Assembly (NCBI GenBank): GCA_013396915.1 | Contig: VWZL01000904.1 | Span: 330,346 to 394,345, forward strand | Reading direction: 5' to 3' | DNA length: 64,000 nt | Source of the DNA: Stercorarius parasiticus | Lineage: Eukaryota; Chordata; Aves; Charadriiformes; Stercorariidae | Shown here: positions 54,271 to 64,000 of the stretch, one piece after another | How the letters are laid out: every line of letters starts with the position of its first letter | Numbering within the stretch: position 1 is the first letter of the stretch | The notes under the pieces: generated by a model | Told to the model about the DNA's origin: nothing | Seen by the model: the letters and a program-made list of their open reading frames with translations, nothing else | Databases searched by the model: none | Translations under genes and position numbers: made by a program

Positions 54271-56936
54271 TATACACATGCATTCAGTGAGAAGACAGCA
54301 GGAATCACTCAAAATCCAATGTAGACACTAAGAAAAAAGTTTTGCCACTTGTAACAACTTTTGATAAATGCAATGATTGTGTTTACAAATGAGAAAAAGC
54401 CGCACACAATCAGTCAGTCAAGATTTCCGCGAGGTAGTCCATAAAAGAGCCGCTATGCTCACATACGGTAACAAAAGTAGATCCCTGTAAGGGAGGATGA
54501 GGACAGAAACAGACTGAGAGCTTGTGTGCCTTTTCTGGAGATGTCTTTAATTCCCCAGTATAATCTATTATCAGCATTTTAAAACATAACATATAAAAAG
54601 ATCTGTTCAACAAGCTTCTCATATAAACTATTGTAATGTTTTATTCCTGTTTAAAAACAAAAAACAAAATTAAGCAGAAGTGGCTTTTATTTTCAAAAGG
54701 AACCCATACCCATTTGACTTGTCCGAGCTGCACTGAAATCGCAGATGTCAGAAGCATTTCTCCCAGAAACTGTTACACCTTGTACTGATAGCACTCCCAT
54801 CACTGAAAAGTAGTGTCGGACCTACACTTGCAGCACATAAATCTGTGCTACAGACTGCGTAAAGTCTAACCTTGCTCCAAGACTGGTTCAGAAACTATTA
54901 AGAGAGTTAATAGCACCAAATTTTTAAAAATGTGTTCTGAAGGTTTGGCTGTGTTTATGTAATGAACATTTTGCATCAATTTTGCACAAACACAGCATGC
55001 TTTCAATTATACAAGGTGCTTTACATGGATGTTCCCCAGCATTTGCAAAAAAAATCTCACAGAAGATCAAATTCTACTTTAAAAATTATATTGCTAAATT
55101 TATTCCGAGGGGAATACATTTTCTATGAAAAGATCATATCTTTTAAGTATTTTCTACTATGTAATTTGTACACGTTAAAAACATAGAGATTGACAAAAAT
55201 CCCTAGAGTAGTTAATTTTCAGATTAACTGTTTCCCTTTTGTATCTTAAACTCATACTTTAATTCCCCTGCAGGTCAAGGGAGAAACAATAGCTTGGAGC
55301 ATCAATGAGAATTAAGTACTGATGAAGAAGCTACTGCAAGCGAGGAAGCCCACTAGGCTGCCCAGCTGCCAAATTCACACTGTGCTCGACTGCAAAGTGG
55401 TCTAAGACCCCTTTAAGACCCAAACAACATCACTGCTGTACGTGGATGAATGTCAAATGAAAGTAGTTTTATTACTTGATTTCCCTACTCTTTTTAACAC
55501 TCTGACTATGGTAAGAAACAGGAAGCAAAGAAAAAAATCATCTCCATAAGCATATTTTTTGTACCTGGATATTTGTCAATATTTGTTGACTGAATTTAAC
55601 CAAAGTTCTAGAGAATCTTACCACATTTCACATGTGCATACGCTCTTTGACAAAGTGCTGGTGTTTGGAGGATAGATGTGGAAACACAGCCAACCTGACA
55701 TACTCTCTGAAGAAAAAGAGACGGGATCATGAACTATAAAGTTATGATTTAAGCAGCAACATTACACTACATCCAGTATCATTACACCAAGTAAACACTG
55801 TCATTACAAACTTAATGATATTCTTGAGACATCCACATTAGCACCATTGGTCTTTTATTTATTTCAAATTACTGTTCTTACTTACCTCAGCAGGGCTCTA
55901 CACGATTACTCCCCAGACTGCTCAGACTCCTATGGGGATGATTTATGTTGTCATTCCAATATAATGTTTCCCATAATTGTACTGTGTTTAAAAAACATTA
56001 GAACCCAAGGGGCTAGACAAGGAGTTATAATATTAACAGCATGCTCATATAAATCCATTTACACCCTTGCAGGGGAAAAAAAAAAATGAAAAAAAGAAGT
56101 TAATAAGATTACGGAAGAACTGCAAAGCCAATGCAAACCTACCATTTCAAGTATGTTTAATCAATAACTGTAAATGCATCACAGATAAATTATGGAAATG
56201 AAAACATAAGCAGGAATCCATTTCCACATGTGTAGTATTACGTTATTGACACTAGTAGACTGATCACAAAAAGTAGGAAAAACTTTATTTCACCGAAAAG
56301 ATTCAATCCCAGAAAGTGTCGAGCACACCAAATGCTGTAAATGCACAACATTTTTAAGAGTTCCCAGACTCTTGTAAGATCAGTCTAAAATTAGCGGCAG
56401 ACAGAATTTCATAATTGCATCATTTTAAAGATTCCAAGTATATTGCAGGGATACAGAAGCAACCCATGATTTCAGAAACACTGACCATTAAGGATAAAAT
56501 CTAATGATAAGGGTTGTGTGGGTAGAAAACCAGGGAACTTCAGCCTCTCTTTTCCATTACCTACTAAAATATCTCATTTTATTTTAAAAAACCTCACGAG
56601 TCAATTTTTAATATGCTTAATGCAATGTACAAGCATAAGGTAACCTAATATGTTCAGAAGATGGATTACTTGTAGCTCAGTCTGATCTGAGCCTGCAAAT
56701 GCAGCATTGTTTATTATAGTCACTGATCTAATTTTGCTGCACTGTAGCTATATTCTAAGATGCAGCTGTCAATCACTTTGGGATAAATTTAGTGTAATAA
56801 AAAACTACAAGACTGAAAGAGGACAACAAATATTAAAAAACACTATTCCAATATACTCCCTGATCGAAAATGTAGCTGCTCACTAAACCTAGGATATTCT
56901 TCTCCATACAAAAGAGCGGGCTATTATTCAACATAC

Positions 56937-57046
56937 ACACCATAAGTCCCACAGTGGATGTTCCTTGGGGACAGATGAAACTTCTATTGCTTTAGCGAGT
57001 TCATCCAAAGCCTCTTTACAGTGATTCCATTTTTGCGAGGCTACAG
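56937..57046 (-). CDS. Candidate exon, helical TPR-like segment
   Basis: Minus-strand open segment with acceptor ACTCTGACCATTTAG and donor TGGTGT|GTATGT (an alternative GTGTGT donor lies 4 bases earlier). It encodes AVASQKWNHCKEALDELAKA then IEVSSVPKEHPLWDLWC. The W...CKEALDELAKAIE stretch is compatible with a TPR-type helix pair but is not diagnostic. The open frame extends about 36 bases upstream of the chosen acceptor. It lies directly downstream (minus sense) of repeat copy B. Function unknown. Confidence 0.2.
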
Positions 57047-57091
57047 CTAAATGGTCAGAGTCACAAATGAGATTTTGCAGTTTTAGTCTTG

Positions 57092-57176
57092 CTTAAGTTC
57101 GCTTTACCCTAATGAAAACTACTTTTACTCTTTTTCTTGTGCAGCCATTCTGTTGTATCCAAGCATCTGTCTACTT
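57092..57176. repeat. Locally repeated segment, copy B
   Basis: CTTAAGTTCGCTTTACCCTA onward, the second copy of the segment at 51526-51605, 5.57 kb away. Downstream, AAATGCCTT also recurs in both copies after unequal spacing, so the shared block may be longer with a deletion. Confidence 0.85.
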
Positions 57177-57846
57177 CAAATGCCTTCTCTAAGGTACTCT
57201 CAGGTAGTGTCTGTCTCAGGACAGACTCTTACCTTCTGTAAAGCAGTCTGCTCTACAGGATTAAATGGAAATACGCCGCTTCAGAGCAGCTGAAGATCTA
57301 ACCATTCACTAGAACAATGAAACCTGCTGCTGAGGCGAGAACTGTATTATTATTTCCTTCTAATAAGAAAGGAGATGTTTCATAAATCTGGCAAATTTAA
57401 TTTTTAACGCTGCAAACTTATCACGATACTAAGCCACAAAAAATTATTTGTTTCAGGCTTGTAAAAAGAAAAAAAAATCAATATTTTGAATTCCAACATC
57501 AAATCACACATAAGCTGCAAATTGAACTGCTTAGGTGAATAGCGGAATTGTTGTGGTTAAATTTTGGCACCTGGGAAATAAGTAGGAGCGCAGCTGATCA
57601 GAACTTGTATTACCGAAAAAAAGTTTAATCAGAAAACATCGGGTTGTTCAGCACAAAGTATTTCATTTAAGCGTCTCCTCTGGAAGTAGGAAATCTAGAA
57701 AATCCAGATAAATGCAGGAGAGGTTACCTGAAGATTTTGTAAAAGACCCAAAAAAAGCCAAAAATCCCCGCAAGCACAGACGCTGTAGCAATTGCAAGAC
57801 TTACTGGCAGGAACCGCAGCAGAAGCAGGAGCTCTGAATGTTCCAT

Positions 57847-60800
57847 GCTTTAAACTTGCAGCAAAATAAAAATAATAAATACAACTAATTCCCTCATGAA
57901 CAGGAAGACCAGTAGCTGGAGCTTTGCTGTTGATTGCAGTGCAATCAGATGTTAACACCTTTTAAAAGATGTGGGAAGAAGAAAGGTAAAGACTTGGAGG
58001 GAAATCTGAGAAGTAATATGAAAATAAGTCTTCGTGCTTTTTAAATTTATAGCCAGGCCTTTTGTAAGAATTATCTGTTGCGCACAGGAGGCATTTTCTG
58101 CCCATTTATACCAACTTTGGGGGCAACAACTTTGCCAGCGGCGCTGGCTGTATCACCTGAATTGACATTCATCAGTCAGACCGAATTTGTCCTCCTTTTC
58201 TCCTGCTGACCCTACCATGCGTCCTCCCAAATTTCCTAGCAGCTCTCCAGGACACAGGTATTTGCAAAATACCACTTGCTCAGTACTTTCCCATTCAGAC
58301 TCCAGAATCGCAAGCCAGCTTCCCTCCTCCAACAACATGTAATTTAACACTGCCAGACTTTACAATGCAGGCAAGATTTTCTTCCACCTCGTGGGTTTTG
58401 TAGTTCTCGGAGATCACTTTAAAGTTATTGGTTTGGGTTTTTTTCATTTGTTTCTGAGGAGGGGAGCATTTGGGGAATATCACACAGAGGAGCTTCCAGA
58501 TTTTATATGGAAAAAGCTGCAATTTTCATGCAAGCACATGGCACCAGGGGCTGAAGCAAGGAGCTCTGGTCTCCAACTTGTCCTCTATCTTCGTATCTGT
58601 TTATCTCTTGTTATGTGAAGCAGAAATAGAAAATTTTAAACAATCTTCTTTACCAGTTACTTTTTATGCTTTAATACTTGTGTTATAATAAATGAAAACA
58701 TTATTACTAGTGTAATACTGAAATAAAATGTTAAAATAAAGTTAGTCCATTCTGGACATTGAGTCAACAAACGTGTCAATCATTTACTCATGTAACTGAA
58801 AATATCATAAATGTTCTAGGCTTTAAAAATTATCTACTGCCATTTAATAATTCTAAAAATGGTACTTGATGTAAAAAGGTATTTGTGATACTGCCTTTGC
58901 AAAATACTGCCGTTTTTTCAGCATATCCAGACTCGTGGCCAATGCCTGTAGGTTTTTGTGAGACCTTCAGAGATCGGTGGTAGAAGTGACCACCAAGGGA
59001 GTAACCCTCGACCTAAGGTAAGAGATTAATGGGGCAGCATGACAGCAACATCAGGCAGAAAGTGTGAGCACATTAATTTCCCTGTGGCTGGTGTTGGTTG
59101 ATATCGGCTGGTATTGGAGAAAATCAGAGTCCTTTCCTCCCACATGGTTGCCTTCTGAAGTTGGATTTAAAAATTGGTCTTGAATAAGGTTGTCCTTCTG
59201 AACAGCCATAAGCATCGCTGTGATCTGTGCCAGTTTCAGTCTGGCACTGCCCTGTCTTAATTAAAATGAAAGACCAGCACAAGAGTAATGATTGTCATAC
59301 AAAAAATGCCATGCACATGTTGATCAGTTGGCCATGTTACCTTCCTTAGGAAGAAATCAGGTAAATCACATTAATTAAACAGATAGGACATTTATCCCAC
59401 TCTTTTCATAGCAGGATTTATTTTCTTCCCAAACCAGTTTTACAAGTTAATTCTATTTATGGGCATGGCTCGATTTCTTGGAAAAGACAGTTATTCGGTG
59501 TTAGCCATGCAGTTTTGTGATGCCTGGCATCTGGCTTTCATTTAAAAAAAATAAAGAGCACATCTTAGCATGAAGACACATAACAGATAATTTAAATGAC
59601 TGGATAATTTACATGATATAGACTATACTTAAAAGTTTATTTTACATTGTTACAGTGGTCTGCATTTGCTTAATCATAAATACATCAAAAATATTCTCTT
59701 TATTTTATTCTAAAAGGTAGTAAAAAGCTCAAAATTTCTCTACAGTGAGGATGCCAAGAGGTTAGAAGGATACAAAGAAATACCATTTTTCGGTTTTTCT
59801 TTCTAACTTATTTTCTCCTGCTTCGCTTAAATGTTGTATGCTTAAGCATCAGGCTGCCGTGGGTTTCCCAAGTGCAGCTGCACACCCCTACGACAAAGAG
59901 CTGCCACATTAAAAAAAACAACAAACAAGTCATATCAGAGAAATGATTGCTGTTCATTGTTCACACGCTCATTAGTTCTGGCAAGTCATGAATGCGTTGG
60001 GTCTCTTGCCCTTGTACATATTTAATCTCTGCAAATGTGCTGTATCCTGGGCATATCAGAGCTACTGCAGAGACTGCGACACATCCAGGAGTGTCAGTGA
60101 CTGTTCACAGATAACTGCCCTGTTATCTGGATAATGCAAAAGGCTCTGCTCTTTCTCATTAAGTATATGACTGGTGCAGTTGTCTCTAGTAACTGGATAG
60201 TTAAAATTAGAGTTCGGCATGGCAGAAACATAATTCAAAACCCCATATGTAAAAAAGGGCACTGTGGGAATACATCTAAGGCATCTAATGTCTATCTGCT
60301 GCCAAAAGGGGCAGTCCCACTGCCTTTCCCAGTCTGGGCAGTCAAGCCTATCACTTGCCCCAAAGCTGGCATTTATCTGACACCATGGTAAGGCAGTTCA
60401 TGGAGCTGGCTTGCCAGAAGATCTGAACCATTTTCCTGCAGGACCAGGTATGCACCAGTGCCAACACAAGAGAGACAACTGGAGTACATGGATTAAAGAA
60501 GGGAGCAGAGGTGGGAAAACAGAGCTGTCCGGGATTTGCAGCACCTGGTTCAGTTTAGCTGTTCTGTAATACCACCCTGGAAGCAGCAGAGCATCTAACG
60601 CTAACAGGAAAGACTAAATGCAGATTAGGAAATCCAAAATCCTATTACCTTTGCAGAGTTTATGTTCCTGAACTAGCTTTCATCCATATAGGAAGCGAGG
60701 CTAAAGCATTCTCCGAAGAGCTGGCACTTACAAATGCTATTACCAAGAACAGAGCAGGGCTTATAATTATTTTTTTTAACTCACAGTGAGAGATATTTGT

Positions 60801-63800
60801 TCGTGAAAGCAGGCCTGTAGCATGTGGGAGACCAATATGGAAATCCTTTTTGAGCATGAAAAGGTTCAGACCACATCTTCCATTTGCTAAAATAGTACCC
60901 TCTCCATCAGGTCCTATTCAGAGCACAAGAGGAGACCAGCATCTACAGCTTACAAATCACAGTGCCTAACCTTGCAGGCCCTAATCATGAGCACATGAAA
61001 AATCACATTTTCTTCAGTTGGCCAGACTAGCAACCTTAGTACACAACAAGCCAGTTTGAAACTATTAGCCCATCTAGGTTCAGAATAATACCACTGAAAC
61101 AGCAAAATACAAGTCCTTTCAAATTCATGCTGTAGAACACATGAAAGTCTAACTCGTAACAAAATTCCATTGTATCAAAAATAACCTTCATCTTAGCTGT
61201 AATTTTCCTTTTCATAGGTGCTAGAATTACCCACAAAAGAGGTAGTTCAAATAGAGTTAATAAAAAGTGAGCAGTTGTGTACAGCAGCTGCCTTTAAAGA
61301 TTAAAATCCTTTTGCCTGTACCAAAGACAGCATCTGTAGGAGAGTCACCTTCCCCCAAATTGTAATGTAGATCTTGAGAGCACAGAAACAGGTTGCTGTA
61401 AAACATGGAAGCAATCTGCCTCGGAGCAAAAATGGTAGCCAGTAATGACAGTCCATTTTGTGCCCCTGTGACTGAAGAGGTGATTAAGTTTAAAAAAAAA
61501 AAAGTTATAGCATGGTTAACAGAGGCTCCGAGACCTGAACTATACTTCAGGATACTGAAAAAAACCTATCGCTACGTTCTTTGAATTATCCTTTCTGTAC
61601 TCCATTCATGTTGTTCCCCCAGAGAACAAAGGGAAACAGGCCAGTCCAAATGTTTTATGCTTTTTGCAATGTTCTGTGATCAGTGTTCCCAGTACCTAAG
61701 CAAAGACACGGCTTGAATGGAATGAGTATTCAAAACTCTCATTTCCAAGTAAGGGGAAGGAACATTAGACTTTTTTTTTTCCAAGAACAGAAATTTAGGG
61801 GAAAAAATCAGTTACCTTATATAAACGAGGAGAAAATTTTGACTGTTCCAATTCTAAATTCCTGACGGTTGATGAATCTGTGAGTATATTTTTAATTAAA
61901 ATTCTCTGATGGGATTTCAGGTAAATTCAGAAGGAGGATATGGGCACTAAAGCCTATGTATCCAGCAGGTCACAAGGGAAGTGGTAGAGGTGCTCTTTTC
62001 ACCATCTGTCATTCCTCTTGAACCAGCGCAAATGCACAGCAAATTCATGAAGCCAGAACTGGAGGAGATGCGATCAGCTTGGCTCTCTAACTGGTGGTTA
62101 GCAAAACCATTTTGGAAGGGGAGCTCATGTCTGTGCTCATTGCAGCTAAAGCTTTTATGTATTTTATATTACATAATAATCAGATATAAGCAAAGAACCC
62201 TAGGTGCAGAGACAAAGAATTTGGAATATCATCTGTCTATAGAAGGTCTGGAGAGAGTCCCTTAACTTGAGAGCCTTTCCTGCCCTTATACTTGCTTGAT
62301 CACCTGGGGAGTTTTGAACGCTTCTCTGGACAACAGCCGTGTTTCAATGAACAAAATGGAAGTAGCCACACGCAACAGCCTGCAGGTGGCTGCACTTTTT
62401 TTGGAGATGGGAGATAAAGTTTTAACATCTCTCTTGTCTCAGCTTGGAGGGAGACATGGAATGGGTCTCAGCTGCTAAACACACATCACCTGTACTTCAA
62501 AATGCAGTAATTCTCACCTTCATGTGCATTAAGTGCTTTGTTACAAAGCCTTCTGGAATCAGCCTCTCTTGGGAACAGAGGCAGAGGAGAGCTTAGTTTC
62601 TGGGTTCAGGTTGGGCTGAGGCTGGACTCAAGCAGAGAGCTACGACGCCTGGACAGTGCTGATGACCTCTGCAGGCATGCCGCAGTCCCAAGGGCAGGCA
62701 TCCTCTTCCAGAAACACAATCTTGTGCTTAAGGGCCTAAATTCTTCCTCCCTTCCAGCCCCCAAGTTCTCTATCTGATCTAGCACTTCGTGCTCCAAAGA
62801 CATACAGTCATAAAAATTTTTACCACAAAAAACAACCATAAGTTTATGAAACCAGGAGTTGTTATGTAAGTTATTTTTTAAAGTTACAAAATCATTCTAA
62901 CAATTATAGAATGCTTTTACTTACAAGGTCAAATATTTTAAGTCCTACAGTTGATCCTACAGTTCAGCTAAAATTTGAGCATCCCTGACTGGCTGTGTGC
63001 AGCATCCTCCCTTTTCCTTCCCCAGAAGAATTAAGATAATCAGGCTTCAGACACAGAATCCAGAGAACATAGAATCTACGAGGAAAAAAAAAAACCAAAC
63101 ATTCATATTCTGCCTGAAAAACAGCATAATAGGGCCTTGTGTTCCTTTTCATGGATCAACATGTTCTCCTATTAAATCTTAATCAATTGAATACTGGTTC
63201 TGTTGTATAAAATGGACTGAAAAAATTACAATTCATAGCAGTGAGAGTAGAGAGTTAATTTAAAAAATTGGAAAATAGTACCTACATCATTTTGAGAGAT
63301 GTGGTACTGCACAATCCAATATTAGGCATTATATGCTTTTGCTTTAAAAAATATAAACACCTTGCACCCCTACATGATGTGATTTGGTATGCTTCCTTGT
63401 CAGCTTTCAAAATAGATTTGCATAGCATGAACCACTGATTTACAGAAGTCTGGTCTGGGGTGTGCTGAACGTGATGCCTAACCTGTTTTCTGTATGGATT
63501 TTAACTGCAAGAGCAGGGAAAATGCTCTCCAGCTCTCCTCCAATACACAATAAATTTAAGTTCTTCATTTTCCTTGTAAAAAAATGGCAGAAGAGTTTTT
63601 AGATTGCCGTTATTCCCACAGACCTTGGAAATGCTGCCAGAGGCAAAAGCCATCTGTCCAGAGACCTTGTGTTTCCACACAACTGCTCTGAACATACTTT
63701 CTTTTCTCAGAATTAGAGGATGTTAGAGGTACTGTTGTAGGTTCTAGGCTCCCTTGTCTTATAACAAAGGAATCACATAAAAGGACAGGGAAAACAGTTA

Positions 63801-64000
63801 TCCCTCATCCCACTGACAAGCAGCAAAAGCCTCGTGCTGGACTAATAGACCTTTCTCTCCACCAATAATTGTCACTGGATGTTGGTATTTTGCTCCCCTA
63901 AATGGACCCCTATTAATGAGGGAAAGAATCAGATTGCAAATTTGAGAGCCCTTTGCAGAAACCTCTCAGCTGGCAGCTCTTCGGGTTTTCTAACAACTGC
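57847..64000. other. Intergenic, no gene recognised
   Basis: About 6 kb of AT-rich sequence with only short open frames (up to 94 codons) on both strands. No exon of IFRD1, LSMEM1 or any other gene that I know could be identified, and no transposon stands out. Confidence 0.65.

Noticed and set aside
53986..54312. Minus-strand open frame of 108 codons
   Set aside because: It lies inside the solo LTR and crosses an N, in antisense; no gene.
57240..57290. 20-nt microexon linking the 57.8 kb membrane ORF to the 57.0 kb segment
   Set aside because: The phases can be made to agree (AGCAGACTGCTTTACAGAAG), but a microexon chosen for that reason is not independent evidence.
13591..64000. LSMEM1 and IFRD1, the expected next genes by human 7q31 synteny
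   Set aside because: I searched both strands by eye for their recognisable peptide stretches and found none. They probably lie beyond base 64000.
1..64000. CRISPR arrays, operons, bacterial signals, tRNA or rRNA genes
   Set aside because: None seen; the sequence is avian nuclear DNA and no cloverleaf-forming A/B box pair or rRNA stretch was noticed.

Overview
The window is vertebrate nuclear DNA, almost certainly from a bird. Coding sequence is sparse, genes are interrupted by GT-AG introns, and the recognisable repeats are avian: several CR1 LINE copies with the typical 3' tail (two ending in ATTCTGTGAT-type octamers) and a solo ERVL-type LTR. The LTR family suggests a non-galliform bird, but that is inference. 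Two single N bases (near 2319 and 54240) show it is an assembled scaffold.

Region 1 (1 to about 13.6 kb) is the 3' half of TMEM168 on the + strand. Three coding exons are clear (4802-4944, 7124-7398, 11470-12017); they join in phase and encode the last ~320 residues to the natural stop. The N-terminal half, which carries most of the membrane segments, lies upstream of base 1. The encoded C-terminal domain has a caspase-like layout (a YYSGH loop, then a hydrophobic strand ending LDCENS) without a correctly placed catalytic cysteine. I think this is the most biologically interesting thing in the window.

Region 2 (about 13.6 to 64 kb) looks like the gene-poor interval downstream of TMEM168. In human 7q31 the next genes are LSMEM1 and IFRD1, convergent to TMEM168; I looked for both and found neither. 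The interval holds CR1/L3 fragments (39.1-39.4, 41.3-42.06, 37.2-37.5 kb), the solo LTR (53784-54270, perfect TATAC target-site duplication), a self-complementary minisatellite (34.3 kb), a 30-bp perfect palindrome (45.86 kb), simple repeats, and a locally repeated ~80-bp segment (51.5 and 57.1 kb).

Also in region 2 are unproven splice-bracketed exon candidates. On the - strand a 105-nt segment at 51286-51390 encodes a TPR-like helical hairpin between good splice sites, and four further segments up to 57.05 kb can be joined to it in phase. On the + strand, well-formed exons at 25923-26041, 27262-27536, 31295-31377 and 50258-50344 could belong to a long non-coding RNA. None of these matches a gene I recognise; they rest on splice signals and reading frame only and could be chance.
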